A stretch of 64,000 nt of DNA from Mailhella massiliensis (GCF_900155525.1 NZ_LT706940.1:167795-231794); one strand, 5' to 3'; positions 44,428 through 56,425 are shown, counted from the first letter of the stretch. The notes: generated by a model not told the origin, from the sequence alone. A program made the numbers and translations.

Positions 44428-44453
44428 TTAACCATCTACTACAAGGAAAAAAC

Positions 44454-45620
44454 ATGTATTTGACCGTCAAAAAGGAACAGATCATCGAAGGCCTTCAGAA
44501 AGCCGCGTCCATCATTCCCAGCAAGGCGGGAGCGGCGTATCTTCGTTCCATCTGGCTCCAGGCCGTACGCACTCCCGACGGAGACAGGCTGACCATCATG
44601 TCCACGGACGTGAACATCGAATTCACCGGAACCTATCCTGCGGAAATCAGGGAAGAGGGCACGGCCGGTGTGAACGGACGCGCCTTCGTGGAACTTCTGC
44701 GCCGTCTTCCCGGAGGAGAAATCAGCCTGAAGCTCGACGAGGCCACGCATATTCTTTCCGTGGAGCAGGGTCGCCGTTCCTATAAGCTTCCCACCGTGGA
44801 CCCGGTGTGGTTCCAGCCTCTGCCTCCCTTCCCCGAAGAAGGCGCGGTGCTCTGGTCCGGCGACTTCTTCCAGGACGTCATCGACAGAGTGGCCTTCTGC
44901 ATCAGCGACGACGACAGCGCCGAAGGTCTGGCCTGCCTGTACCTCAAGGCCGGGGAGAACGGTAAGGTGGACGTGTGCGGCCTGAACGGCCATCAGTTCG
45001 CCATGGTGCGCTTCATCAACGACGATCTTGCCCGTCTTCTTCCCGAAAACGGCCTGCTCATCCAGAAGAAGTACGTCAATGAACTCCGCAAGTGGCTGGG
45101 CAACGATGAGGTCATGCTGAACATCAGCGAACGTCGCTTCCACATCCGCACCGGCTCCGGCAGCGAAACGCTGAGCGTGCCGAGAAGCGCCAACTTCAGC
45201 TATCCCGATCATCTGAGCTTCCTCGCCCGACTCGACGGCGCCAATACCTCGCAGCTCGACGTGGACCGCCGCGAAACGCTGAACGCTCTCGACCGTCTGC
45301 TCATCTTCAACAACGACAGCGACCGCTGCACCTACTTCCGCTTCTCTCCGCAGGAAGTGGAACTCTCCGCCCAGGGGCAGGAAACCGGTTCCGCCACGGA
45401 ACACCTGGAAGGTTCCTTCTCCGGCGATCTTGAGCTCATCGCCTTCCCCACCCGCAGCCTCATGGACATTCTCGGGCACTTCCAGTCCCAGAGCCTGCAC
45501 TACGTCTTCACCGGAGCGGAAGGCCCCTGCGGCATCACCGGTTCGGAAGACGCGCAGTACACCGTCATTCTCATGCCCATGAAAATTGCCGAGTCCTCCT
45601 ACTATACGGAAGAAGAATAG
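44454..45620 (+). CDS. dnaN: DNA polymerase III beta subunit (sliding clamp)
   Basis: 388-residue clamp that tethers polymerase III to DNA. The three-fold repeated clamp fold is recognisable from YLTVKKEQIIEGLQKAASIIPSKAG, the central VAFCISDDDSAEGLACLYLKAGE, and the C-terminal YVFTGAEGPCGITGSEDAQYTVILMPMK, which ends in the hydrophobic pocket region. AAGGA precedes ATG 44454. It is followed by two terminators, so gyrB has its own start site. dnaA, the usual upstream neighbour, is absent. Confidence 0.95.
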   Translation: MYLTVKKEQIIEGLQKAASIIPSKAGAAYLRSIWLQAVRTPDGDRLTIMSTDVNIEFTGTYPAEIREEGTAGVNGRAFVELLRRLPGGEISLKLDEATHILSVEQGRRSYKLPTVDPVWFQPLPPFPEEGAVLWSGDFFQDVIDRVAFCISDDDSAEGLACLYLKAGENGKVDVCGLNGHQFAMVRFINDDLARLLPENGLLIQKKYVNELRKWLGNDEVMLNISERRFHIRTGSGSETLSVPRSANFSYPDHLSFLARLDGANTSQLDVDRRETLNALDRLLIFNNDSDRCTYFRFSPQEVELSAQGQETGSATEHLEGSFSGDLELIAFPTRSLMDILGHFQSQSLHYVFTGAEGPCGITGSEDAQYTVILMPMKIAESSYYTEEE

Positions 45621-45628
45621 GGTCCCGT

Positions 45629-45720
45629 GCGGGAAACGCGCCCGTACCGTGCGTTTCCCGCGTTTTTTCCGCTTTTCCCCATGCCCGCAAAGGCCCCGTC
45701 ACGGGGGCCTTGCCTTTTTG
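45629..45720 (+). terminator. Two tandem intrinsic terminators after dnaN
   Basis: The first, GCGGGAAACGC (45629-45639) with GCGTTTCCCGC (45651-45661), is followed by GTTTTTT. The second, GCAAAGGCCCCG (45687-45698) paired with 45702-45713, is followed by CTTTTT. They isolate dnaN from gyrB. Confidence 0.85.
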
Positions 45721-45750
45721 GAGGCTTCAGGAGCCTTTTTGCGCTCATAA

Positions 45751-48273
<2,523 letters not shown>

Positions 48274-48379
48274 CGCGGCACATCTCCCTTTTCCGGCGGT
48301 GCCTTCCCAATCCCATGCCGGAAAAGGAGAAGGGCCTCATCCGGCCTTGAAAATCAAACTGCTCTAAAGGATTCCTACA

Positions 48380-50818
48380 GTGGCAGAATTTAAAGTCGAT
48401 ATAGAAAAAGAGCTGCGCCAGTCCTATCTGGCCTATTCGCTCAGCGTCATCATAGGTCGCGCCATTCCCGATGCGCGCGACGGCCTGAAGCCGGTGCACC
48501 GCCGCATTCTCTTCGCGCAGTCGCAGATGGCCAACACCTACAACAGGCCCACCAAGAAGAGCGCCCGCGTGGTGGGCGACGTCATCGGCAAATATCACCC
48601 TCACGGCGACTCCGCGGTGTACAACGCCCTGGTGCGCATGGCGCAGGATTTCAACATGCGCGACCCGCTGGAAGACGGGCAGGGCAACTTCGGTTCCATC
48701 GACGGCGACTCCGCCGCCGCCATGCGTTATACCGAAGTGCGCATGTCGCGCCTCGCTTCGGAATTTCTGGATGATATTGAAAAGAAGACCGTGGACTTCC
48801 GTCCGAACTACGACGGTTCGGAACAGGAACCCGAGGTGCTTCCCACCAAGGTGCCGAACCTGCTCCTCAACGGCTCCTCCGGTATTGCCGTGGGCATGGC
48901 CACCAATATTCCTCCCCACAACCTCGGGGAACTGTGCGATGCGCTTCTGCGTCTCATCGACGAACCCGACTGCACGGTGGATGACCTCATCGACCTCGTG
49001 CACGGGCCGGACTTTCCCACGGCCGGTTTCGTCTACGCCGGGCAGGGCCTGCTCGACGCCTACCGCACCGGCCGCGGCGTGGTGAAGGTACGCGGCCGCG
49101 TGGAAGTGGAGGAACGCAAGAAGGGCCAGCAGTCCGTGGTCATCCGCGAGATTCCCTTCGCCCTCAACAAGTCCGTGCTGGTCACCAAGATTGCGGCGCT
49201 CGTCAACGACCGCAAGCTCGACGGCGTAACCGACCTGCGCGATCTTTCCGACAAGAAGGGCATACGCATCATTCTCGACCTGCGCCGGGGCACCATACCG
49301 GAACTCGTCATCAACGCGCTGTACAAGTACACGCCGCTGGAAACCTCCTTCGGCATCAACATGCTGGCCGTGGTGGACAACAAGCCCCAGCAGCTCAACC
49401 TGCGCACGGCGCTCACGTGCTTTCTCGATCATCGCCGTGAGGTGGTCATCCGCCGCACCCGCTTCGATCTGGAAAAGGCGCAGGCCCGCGCCCACATCGT
49501 GGAAGGTCTGCTCAAGGCTCTGGACGTCATCGATGAGATCGTGGCGCTCATCCGCGCCTCGGAAACTCCGCAGGAGGCCAAGGCCAGCCTGGTGGAGCGT
49601 TTCGGCTTCACCGAAGTTCAGGCCCAGAGCATTCTGGACATGCGCCTGCAGCGCCTCACCGGTCTGGAACGCGACAAGCTGCTGGAAGAGTTCCGCGAAC
49701 TGCAGAAGCTCATCGCCTACCTCACCTCCATTCTGGAGGATTCCGAAGTGCTGCGCGGCGTGCTGCGTGAGGAAACGCAGTACATCAAGAACACCTATGC
49801 CACGCCCCGCCGTACGGAAGTGGTCATGGACGAGCTTGACGGCATCGATATCGAAGACCTCATTCCCGACGAGGATGTGGTCATCACCCTGTCGCGTCGC
49901 GGCTACATCAAGCGTACCACGCTGGGCAACTACCAGCAGCAGAAGAGAGGCGGCAAGGGCATAGCGGGCCTGCACACCTCGGAAGATGATTTCGTGCAGG
50001 AATTCCTCACCACCACCAATCATCAGTACCTGCTGCTCTTCACCAACAAGGGCCGTATGCATCAGCTCAAGGTGCATCAGGTTCCCGAGGGAAGCCGCAC
50101 GGCCAAGGGGATGCATATTGCCAACCTTCTGCCCCTGGAAAAGGATGAATGGGTGGCCAACGCCCTTACCGTGCGTGAGTTTGCCGAGGAAAGCTATTTT
50201 CTCTTCACCACAAAACAGGGCATGGTCAAGCGTTCCAGCGCGTCCTTGTACGCACGCTGCCGCAAGAGCGGCATGATAGCGCTGGGCCTGAAGGAAGGGG
50301 ACGAACTCATCGCCGTCCGCGAGGTGACGGATTCCGATCATGTGGTGCTGGCCACGGCGCACGGCATGGCCATACGCTTCGCCATGCCCGACGTGCGTCC
50401 CATGGGCAGAAGCGCCTCGGGCGTGAAGGGCATTGGACTTCGCCGCGGCGACGAGGTGGTCGCCTGCGTCACCGTGAAGGACGGCGACAGCTCCACCATG
50501 ATCATGACGGTGTCTGCCCTGGGCTACGGCAAGCGCACCAAGATAGATCTCTACCGTATGCAGAGCCGCGGCGGCATAGGACTCATCAACTTCAAGGTGT
50601 CGCCCAAGACCGGTTCCGTCATCGGCGCCATGCCCGTATCCGATACGGATTCGCTCATCCTGCTCACCTCCACGAACAAGATCATCCGCCTCAGTGTGGA
50701 TGAGGTCCGTTCCGTGGGCCGCGCCACCATGGGCGTGCGTCTCGTGCGTCTGGACGACGGCGCGAACGTGGTCGGTTTCGATACCGTGGCCGACAACGGA
50801 GAAAACACGGAAGAGTAA
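48380..50818 (+). CDS. gyrA: DNA gyrase subunit A
   Basis: 812-residue breakage-reunion subunit. The start is a GTG preceded by AAGGA. The active-site tyrosine is Tyr117 ([12 protein letters not shown]). The quinolone-resistance loop reads [13 protein letters not shown] with Ser78 and Asn82, where E. coli has Ser83 and Asp87. The C-terminal beta-pinwheel carries the GyrA box as QKRGGKG. It lies 106 bases after gyrB, in the conserved dnaN-gyrB-gyrA order, and ends before a strong terminator. Confidence 0.98.
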   Translation: MAEFKVDIEKELRQSYLAYSLSVIIGRAIPDARDGLKPVHRRILFAQSQMANTYNRPTKKSARVVGDVIGKYHPHGDSAVYNALVRMAQDFNMRDPLEDGQGNFGSIDGDSAAAMRYTEVRMSRLASEFLDDIEKKTVDFRPNYDGSEQEPEVLPTKVPNLLLNGSSGIAVGMATNIPPHNLGELCDALLRLIDEPDCTVDDLIDLVHGPDFPTAGFVYAGQGLLDAYRTGRGVVKVRGRVEVEERKKGQQSVVIREIPFALNKSVLVTKIAALVNDRKLDGVTDLRDLSDKKGIRIILDLRRGTIPELVINALYKYTPLETSFGINMLAVVDNKPQQLNLRTALTCFLDHRREVVIRRTRFDLEKAQARAHIVEGLLKALDVIDEIVALIRASETPQEAKASLVERFGFTEVQAQSILDMRLQRLTGLERDKLLEEFRELQKLIAYLTSILEDSEVLRGVLREETQYIKNTYATPRRTEVVMDELDGIDIEDLIPDEDVVITLSRRGYIKRTTLGNYQQQKRGGKGIAGLHTSEDDFVQEFLTTTNHQYLLLFTNKGRMHQLKVHQVPEGSRTAKGMHIANLLPLEKDEWVANALTVREFAEESYFLFTTKQGMVKRSSASLYARCRKSGMIALGLKEGDELIAVREVTDSDHVVLATAHGMAIRFAMPDVRPMGRSASGVKGIGLRRGDEVVACVTVKDGDSSTMIMTVSALGYGKRTKIDLYRMQSRGGIGLINFKVSPKTGSVIGAMPVSDTDSLILLTSTNKIIRLSVDEVRSVGRATMGVRLVRLDDGANVVGFDTVADNGENTEE

Positions 50819-50880
50819 GAAACACGCCCATGAGGGGAGAAAGAGCCTTCAGCTCCTTTCTTTCTTCAAAAAATATGCTG

Positions 50881-50916
50881 AAAAAAAACGCCGGCCCGGA
50901 AGCCGGCGTTTTTTTT
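50881..50916 (+). terminator. Strong intrinsic terminator after gyrA
   Basis: AAAAAAAACGCCGGC (50881-50895) pairs perfectly with GCCGGCGTTTTTTTT (50902-50916), giving an eight-T tail. Confidence 0.95.
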
Positions 50917-50993
50917 GCCGCTTTCCCGGAAAACGGTTCAGCCGCAGCGGAAAGGAAGGCACGTGCGAAGGAGAACGGAAATATAAAAAATAT

Positions 50994-51347
50994 TCAATGA
51001 TATATTGACATTATGTTATTATTTCCTATGTATTCACAGCGATGTCGGCGGAGATTTTCCTTCCTCAGCATATACAGGACGAGAAGAAGCTCGTTTGTTT
51101 TTTCCTCCATATCATTTCTTTTTTTCTGAAGCTCGAACAGCTTCTCCATCATTTCCGCAGCACGCTGATCATCGTCAGTAAAAAATAACGCATTCTCCAT
51201 ATTTCTCATTTCTTCATGGAGTACGGAAAGTGTACTCTTATAAGATTCATACGTCTTTTTTGCATTATTTTCTGCTTCTGAAGCATTTTTACAGGTGTTG
51301 GCGATTTCCCGGCAACAGGCCCAATAGGGAGCGATCACAGGGGTCAT
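50994..51347 (-). CDS. AT-rich small coiled-coil protein, unrecognised
   Basis: 117-residue protein starting MTPVIAPYWACCREIANTCK, then a long heptad-like helix (about 21-105: ENNAKKTYESYKSTLSVLHEEMRNME ... RAAEMMEKLFELQKKRNDMEEKTNELL). ATG 51347 has AGGAG eight bases upstream; earlier in-frame starts have none. Codon use is much more AT-rich than in neighbouring genes, suggesting recent transfer or relaxed selection. It is divergent from a small XRE regulator, a common arrangement of a gene with its repressor. Three cysteines cluster near the N-terminus. No family is recognised. Confidence 0.62.
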   Translation of the reverse strand: MTPVIAPYWACCREIANTCKNASEAENNAKKTYESYKSTLSVLHEEMRNMENALFFTDDDQRAAEMMEKLFELQKKRNDMEEKTNELLLVLYMLRKENLRRHRCEYIGNNNIMSIYH

Positions 51348-51440
51348 TTTTTTATCTCCTGTAAAGAAAAGTATGAAAAAGGAAGGATTCACGCATATTG
51401 TTTCATTCCGCAGAAACTGTGCGTCGCATCTCATCATGAA

Positions 51441-51470
51441 ACGACACAACATGTCTAGTATGGATATAAT
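51441..51470 (+). promoter_or_regulatory. Probable promoter of the XRE regulator
   Basis: A perfect -10 TATAAT (51465-51470) lies 57 bases ahead of the ATG, with ACGACA (51441-51446) 18 bases further upstream as a weak -35. Confidence 0.6.
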
Positions 51471-51526
51471 AAGCTGTTAAAAAAAGAGATTTTTTCTTTT
51501 AGCTATCTCTAGTCGGAGAAAAGATC

Positions 51527-51880
51527 ATGAAAGAGACAAAAGACAGAGCGCTGGCCGTTCTTCTGGGAGCGAACATCGCGGCCGGAAGGAGGGCCCGGGG
51601 TATGGCCCAGTCCGTTCTGGCGGACAGGCTGGGCATAACTTCCGACTCTCTTTCCCGCATAGAACGTGGAAGCGTGGTTCCCCGGCTGCACAGGATTCAG
51701 GAGATAGCGGATCTTCTTGAGTGTACGGTTTCCGATCTTTTCAAGATGCCCGGAGAGCAGCCCTTTCCGAAAAGCGATGAACACACGCCGCCTTCGGATA
51801 TGCTTTCCGAGATACGATGTCTGGCGGACCGTATCGCGCTTCTGACCAGAATGATGGAATCTTCGGAAAGAAAAGAATAG
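51527..51880 (+). CDS. XRE-family helix-turn-helix regulator
   Basis: 117-residue DNA-binding protein with one Cro/C1-type HTH (about 10-70: LGANIAAGRRARGMAQSVLADRLGITSDSLSRIERGSVVPRLHRIQEIADLLECTVSDLF) and a short polar C-terminal helix that may dimerise. It starts at ATG 51527 with CGGAGAAAAG upstream. It faces away from the AT-rich coiled-coil gene, and they share a ~180-base intergenic region that could hold its operator. It ends before an 18-bp perfect inverted repeat. Confidence 0.88.
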   Translation: MKETKDRALAVLLGANIAAGRRARGMAQSVLADRLGITSDSLSRIERGSVVPRLHRIQEIADLLECTVSDLFKMPGEQPFPKSDEHTPPSDMLSEIRCLADRIALLTRMMESSERKE

Positions 51881-51897
51881 GATTTCCGGTATAGGCG

Positions 51898-51943
51898 CAG
51901 AACAACGGCCCGTTTTCTCATGAAGAAACGGGCCGTTGTTCTG
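51898..51943. repeat. Perfect 18-bp inverted repeat between convergent genes
   Basis: CAGAACAACGGCCCGTTT (51898-51915) is matched exactly by its complement at 51926-51943 around a ten-base loop. There is no T-run on either side, but the position between the ends of the XRE and ClC genes suits a bidirectional terminator. Confidence 0.8.
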
Positions 51944-52023
51944 TGATGTGCCGGAAAGGACGGATTTTGGGAAAAGCCGTCCGTTGCAGGCGGCATAAGG
52001 GAAGCAGAAGGGGCGCTCCTTCT

Positions 52024-53370
52024 TCAGGGGCGTTTGGCAGATGTTTCCTGTTTTTTTCTTGAAATCACTATGGCGGCGCGCAGAGAATCGTACACCGGCG
52101 GACAGCAGAGGGCGTTTGCCGTCCATGCGGCGATGAAGGCGACGACAATGGCTCCGGGCAGGCAGGAAAGAGAACCGGACATTTCCGTCACCAGGGCTAT
52201 GCCCGTGAGAGGTGCGCGCACCATGGAAACGAAGAACCCCGCCATACCGTAGATGATGAAGCTCTGCCAGGCGCTTTCACCGATGATTCCCGCATAGAGC
52301 AGCGCCTGCCCGCACAGAGCGCCGAGGAGCGCCCCTATGCAGAGCATGGGCATGAGTATGCCGCCGGGCACGTTGCCGGTATAGCTCAGCAGGGAAAAGG
52401 CTGTTTTCAGGCAGGCGAGCAGAAGAAGGGTACGCAGCACCGCCGAAGGCTCTCCGGCAAAACGGATGAGACTGCCCGCCAGATCTTCCCCGCCGCCCAG
52501 CACGGCCGGGCAGACGAAGGCCAGCGCAAAGGCGATCAGCATGGGGGGCAGAATGCGCCAGTTCTGGGAAAGGGGCGTATGCGCGGCCTCGAAATTCTTC
52601 GTACCGAGCAGCGCCTTGTTGTACAGTACGCCCGCCGCCCCCATGAGAACGCCCATGACGGGGAGCAGCCAGAGCTCGGCAAGCCCGGGGGCCTGCATGT
52701 CGGCAAAGGGGAAGACAAGGCCGAAACCGAAGAGAAAGCGGGTCACCATTTCCGCGGAAGCCACGGCGCAGCCTACGGCGATGAAGCCGCCCCAGGTGAA
52801 GCGGCTCTTCATTTCCTCAAAGACGAAGAGCAGCCCGGCCACGGGGGAACCGAAGGCCGCGGTCATGCCCGCAGCCGCCCCGGCGGCGATGTGGATGTGA
52901 CCGGAGAACCAGAATCTGTCCCACAGCCCGGTGAGAAGCGCGGCCGTGGCCGCGCCCATCTGTATGCAGGGGCCTTCCCTGCCGAGAGAGAGGCCTCCCA
53001 GCGTGGAAACCAGGCAGCCGACGAATTTTGCAGGCAGTATCCTGAGCCATTCTCCGCGCGTGATATGGAGCCTGCCCCGCACAATGAGTTCCGTCTGCGG
53101 AATACCGCTGCCGGAAATGAGCGGCACCTTGCGTACAAGGAAGCCCAGAAAGCGCGCGGCGGCGATGAGCATGAGCAGCCAGAGCGGAGCGATCCACCAG
53201 TGTTCCCGGAAGGAGCCGAGCCACGACGCGATGAGGGGGGCTGCCTTGTCGCGGGACAGACGGAAGAGGCAGATGACGAAGGCGCAGGCTGCGCCCGTAA
53301 GTATTCCTTCCAGCGCAAGCAGGCCCCGGTTGGCCCAGCGCGTCCAGCGTTTGTGATGTCTGTCGTCCAT
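52024..53370 (-). CDS. clcA: ClC-type chloride/proton antiporter
   Basis: 448-residue polytopic membrane protein of the ClC family. Selectivity motifs GSGIP (87-91), GREGP (130-134, gating Glu132) and GNVPGGILMP, with a late Tyr in PVYDSLRAAI, line the anion path. The inner glutamate pair FVFEEM (185-186) corresponds to the proton glutamate of ClC-ec1, favouring a 2Cl-/H+ antiporter over a channel. ATG 53370 has AGGAAC upstream. ClcA supports extreme acid resistance in enterobacteria; here it stands alone between the XRE regulator and the symporter cluster. Confidence 0.92.
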   Translation of the reverse strand: MDDRHHKRWTRWANRGLLALEGILTGAACAFVICLFRLSRDKAAPLIASWLGSFREHWWIAPLWLLMLIAAARFLGFLVRKVPLISGSGIPQTELIVRGRLHITRGEWLRILPAKFVGCLVSTLGGLSLGREGPCIQMGAATAALLTGLWDRFWFSGHIHIAAGAAAGMTAAFGSPVAGLLFVFEEMKSRFTWGGFIAVGCAVASAEMVTRFLFGFGLVFPFADMQAPGLAELWLLPVMGVLMGAAGVLYNKALLGTKNFEAAHTPLSQNWRILPPMLIAFALAFVCPAVLGGGEDLAGSLIRFAGEPSAVLRTLLLLACLKTAFSLLSYTGNVPGGILMPMLCIGALLGALCGQALLYAGIIGESAWQSFIIYGMAGFFVSMVRAPLTGIALVTEMSGSLSCLPGAIVVAFIAAWTANALCCPPVYDSLRAAIVISRKKQETSAKRP

Positions 53371-53467
53371 GCTTGTTCCTGCGGGAAATGGTATGTGCTC
53401 CAAGGTGTAGTACAGGCCTTTCCCCGGCGCAAGTGTGTTTCAAAAGGAACAAGAGAAGCTTTTGTTG

Positions 53468-53497
53468 TTGCCGTTTCAGGTGTTTTTTGCCTATATC
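53468..53497 (+). promoter_or_regulatory. Promoter of the first NSS symporter gene
   Basis: TTGCCG (53468-53473), 18-base spacer, TATATC (53492-53497). An imperfect palindrome lies immediately upstream (53448-53466, arms AACAA / TTGTT around AGCT). The second symporter has a near-identical TTGCCG-N18-TATACG arrangement. Confidence 0.6.
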
Positions 53498-53526
53498 TAG
53501 GGAAATCATCTGCAGGAGAAGGACCT

Positions 53527-54894
53527 ATGTTTCAAAGAGAGCAGCTTGCCAGTCGTCTGGGCTTCGTGCTTCTTTCCGCCGGCTGCGCCATCGGGCTCGG
53601 CAATGTGTGGCGTTTTCCTTACATCACCGGCAAATACGGTGGTGCGGTGTTTCTCGTCGTCTACCTTCTTTTCCTGCTCTTTGTGGGGCTTCCCGTACTG
53701 ATTATGGAGTTCTCCGTGGGCCGCGCTTCGCGCCGCAACATGGCCCACGCGCTGGAAAAGCTGGAACCGAAGGGTACCTGGTGGCACAAGTTCGGCATCA
53801 TGAGTCCCATCGGCAACTATATACTCATGATGTTCTATATTCCCATTGCGGGATGGATGCTCTGCTACTGCTGGTTCATGCTGAACGGCACGCTGGCCGT
53901 GCCCACGGAACAGGTGCCCGCGGTATTCGGCGGTATGCTGGGCAATCCCTGGCTCATGCTGTTCTGGTCGGTGGTGGTTTCCGCCTCCTGCTTCGCCATC
54001 TGCGCCATGGGCCTGCAGAAGGGCGTGGAGCGCGTGGTCAAGATCATGATGCTGGGGCTGCTCATCATCATGGTGGGGCTTGCCGCACATTCCTGCTTCC
54101 TTGAAGGCGGAAGCCGCGGCATGGAATTCTACCTCAAGCCCGACTTCGGGCGCGCCATGGATGCCGGATTCATGGCCCTCGTCAACGACGCCATGAATCA
54201 GGCCTTCTTCACTCTGAGCGTGGGCATGGGCAGCATGTGCATTTTCGGCAGCTACCTTAAAAAGGATCGTTCCCTCACTCAGGAATCCGTCATCATCGTC
54301 GCGCTGGATACCTTTGTGGCCCTTACCGCGGGTCTCATCATTTTTCCGGCATGTTTCGCCTTCAACGTCACTCCCGACGCAGGTCCCGGCCTCATCTTCG
54401 TCACGCTTCCCAACATCTTCAACAACATGGCCATGGGCCGCCTGTGGGGTTTTCTGTTCTTCGTGTTCATGAGCGCGGCCGCGCTCACCACCGTCATCGC
54501 CGTGCTGGAGAACATCATCGCCTTCTTCATGGACGGCTACGGCTGGTCGCGCAGAAAGGCCACCGTCATCAATTTCGTGGCGCTTACCCTGCTTACGCTT
54601 CCCTGTATTCTCGGCTTCAACGTATGGTCGGGTTTTGAACCCTTCGGCAAGGGCAGCTGCGTGCTGGATCTTGAAGACTTCATCATCAGCAACAACATTC
54701 TGCCCCTCGGTTCCTTCCTGTTCATGCTCTTCTGCTGTCACCGCTACGGCTGGGGCTGGGACGGCTTCGTGACCGAGGCCGACGAAGGCAAGGGTATGAA
54801 GTTCCCCAGGTTCCTGCGTTTCTATCTTACCTGGATACTGCCCGTGGTCTTCCTCTTCATCTTTGCCCAGGGATATATTCAGAAGTTCTTCTAA
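53527..54894 (+). CDS. Neurotransmitter:sodium symporter family transporter, copy 1
   Basis: 455-residue sodium-coupled amino-acid-type transporter (NSS/SNF) with about 12 hydrophobic segments. TM1 carries the unwound signature AGCAIGLGNVWRFPYITGKYGGAVF, and EFSVGRASRRN follows TM2. DAMNQAFFTLSVGMGSMCIFGSY is the TM6 substrate/sodium region, and FFVFMSAAALTTVIAVLE the TM8 region. Start ATG 53527 has CAGGAGAAGG upstream; a far longer upstream open frame is an artefact of GC-rich antisense to clcA. The substrate is probably an amino acid. First of three tandem paralogues. Confidence 0.92.
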   Translation: MFQREQLASRLGFVLLSAGCAIGLGNVWRFPYITGKYGGAVFLVVYLLFLLFVGLPVLIMEFSVGRASRRNMAHALEKLEPKGTWWHKFGIMSPIGNYILMMFYIPIAGWMLCYCWFMLNGTLAVPTEQVPAVFGGMLGNPWLMLFWSVVVSASCFAICAMGLQKGVERVVKIMMLGLLIIMVGLAAHSCFLEGGSRGMEFYLKPDFGRAMDAGFMALVNDAMNQAFFTLSVGMGSMCIFGSYLKKDRSLTQESVIIVALDTFVALTAGLIIFPACFAFNVTPDAGPGLIFVTLPNIFNNMAMGRLWGFLFFVFMSAAALTTVIAVLENIIAFFMDGYGWSRRKATVINFVALTLLTLPCILGFNVWSGFEPFGKGSCVLDLEDFIISNNILPLGSFLFMLFCCHRYGWGWDGFVTEADEGKGMKFPRFLRFYLTWILPVVFLFIFAQGYIQKFF

Positions 54895-54996
54895 ACATTG
54901 CCGCCGGGGGCCTGCCCCGGCGTATGAAATCCGTCCTCTCAGGTCTGAGAACAGCCTGAAAAAGAGTATCCGGCTGCCGAAAAGGGGGATTTCCGG

Positions 54997-55026
54997 TTGC
55001 CGTTCTGCAAGGTTTCATCATATACG
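54997..55026 (+). promoter_or_regulatory. Promoter of the second NSS symporter gene
   Basis: TTGCCG (54997-55002), 18-base spacer, TATACG (55021-55026). It shares the GTTGCCGTT core with the promoter of the first copy. A small GC hairpin at 54902-54922 behind copy 1 may end the upstream transcript. Confidence 0.58.
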
Positions 55027-55060
55027 AGAAAAAATATTCCCGCCAAGGAGAAATAAGGGT

Positions 55061-56425
55061 ATGGCTCAACGTGAACAGCTCGCCAGTCGACTGGGATTTC
55101 TGTTCCTTTCCGCTGGCTGTGCCATCGGGCTCGGCAATGTATGGCGTTTTCCTTTTATTACAGGTAAATATGGTGGTGCGGTCTTTCTTGTCGCCTACCT
55201 TGTGTTCCTTCTCGGCATGGGGCTTCCCATCCTTATCATGGAATTTTCCGTGGGCCGTGCCTCGCGGCGCAATATGTCCCGCGCCTTCCAGGAGCTGACG
55301 CCCGGTTCCCGATGGAAGTATTTCGGCTGCTTCAGCATCATAGGCTCCTACGCCCTCATGATGTTCTACATCCCCGTGGCCGGATGGATGATGTACTACT
55401 GCTGGGTCACGGCCACGGGCGGGCTGTCCCTTCCGGTGGATCAGGTTCCCGGTGTGTTCACCGGCCTTCTCGCCAGCCCCGGCACCATGCTTTTCTGGAC
55501 GCTGGTGGCTTCTCTCGGCTGCTTCGGCGTCTGCGCCATGGGGCTGCAGAAGGGCGTGGAACGCGTGGTCAAGTTCATGATGGGCGGCCTTCTGCTCATC
55601 GTCATCGGGCTTGCCGCGCACTCCATCACCCTGCCCGGAAGCTTTGAGGGAGTGGCCTTCTATCTTGTGCCCGATCTGCAGCGCGCCATGGATGCGGGCA
55701 TCATGTCGCTCATCAACGACGCCATGAATCAGGCCTTCTTCACCCTGAGCATCGGCATCGGCGCCATGTGCATTTTCGGCAGCTATCTCAACAGAGAGAA
55801 CTCTCTGACCAAGGAATCGGTGTTCATCGTTTCTCTGGATACCTTCGTCGCCTTCATGTCGGGCCTCATCATCTTCCCGGCCTGTTTCGCCTTCGGCGTG
55901 CAGCCCGACGCAGGCCCCGGTCTCATTTTCATCACGCTCCCCAATATCTTCAACAACATGGCTCTGGGCCGCTTCTGGGGCACGCTCTTCTTCGTGTTCA
56001 TGAGCGCGGCCGCGCTCACCACCGTCATCGCCGTGCTGGAAAACATCATTTCCCACTTCATGGACACTTACGAATGGTCCAGACAGAAGGCCGTGAAGGT
56101 GAACTGCGTGGTTCTTACCCTCTGCACGCTTCCCTGCATCCTGGGATTCAACCTGTGGTCGGACTTCCAGCCTCTGGGCGCGGGTTCCACCATCATGGAT
56201 CTTGAGGACTTCATCATCAGCAACAACCTGCTGCCCATAGGCTCGCTCATCTTCTGCCTGTTCTGCTGCCAGCGCTACGGATGGGGCTGGGACAAGTTCA
56301 TTGCCGAGGCCGATGCTGGCGCGGGCCTGAAGTTCCCCAGGTTCCTGCGCTTCTATCTGACCTGGATACTGCCTGTGGTGCTTCTGGTTATTTTTGTGGA
56401 AGGCTACATTCAGAAATTCTTCTAG
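55061..56425 (+). CDS. Neurotransmitter:sodium symporter family transporter, copy 2
   Basis: 454-residue paralogue of the preceding symporter, with the same TM1 block (AGCAIGLGNVWRFPFITGKYGGAVF), DAMNQAFFTLSIGIGAMCIFGSY and the same ending RFYLTWILPVVLLVIFVEGYIQKFF. AAGGAG precedes ATG 55061. Long stretches, for example around the TM8 region, are nearly base-identical to copy 1, pointing to recent duplication or gene conversion. A symmetric stem-loop follows the stop. Confidence 0.92.
   Translation: MAQREQLASRLGFLFLSAGCAIGLGNVWRFPFITGKYGGAVFLVAYLVFLLGMGLPILIMEFSVGRASRRNMSRAFQELTPGSRWKYFGCFSIIGSYALMMFYIPVAGWMMYYCWVTATGGLSLPVDQVPGVFTGLLASPGTMLFWTLVASLGCFGVCAMGLQKGVERVVKFMMGGLLLIVIGLAAHSITLPGSFEGVAFYLVPDLQRAMDAGIMSLINDAMNQAFFTLSIGIGAMCIFGSYLNRENSLTKESVFIVSLDTFVAFMSGLIIFPACFAFGVQPDAGPGLIFITLPNIFNNMALGRFWGTLFFVFMSAAALTTVIAVLENIISHFMDTYEWSRQKAVKVNCVVLTLCTLPCILGFNLWSDFQPLGAGSTIMDLEDFIISNNLLPIGSLIFCLFCCQRYGWGWDKFIAEADAGAGLKFPRFLRFYLTWILPVVLLVIFVEGYIQKFF

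Larger units (their letters stand above)
43487..44453. other. Long non-coding region upstream of dnaN, candidate origin region
   Basis: About 970 bases without a convincing gene, flanked by outward-reading genes (minus-strand M23/queA, + strand dnaN-gyrB-gyrA). It contains one exact DnaA-box-type 9-mer TTATGCACA (43861-43869), palindrome GAACAAC-AGC-GTTGTTC (43968-43984), the direct repeats AGTTACGAACAA (43962-43973 and 44248-44259), and a 17-base repeated motif. AT content rises after 44085. The single DnaA box and absence of dnaA keep this tentative. Confidence 0.4.
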
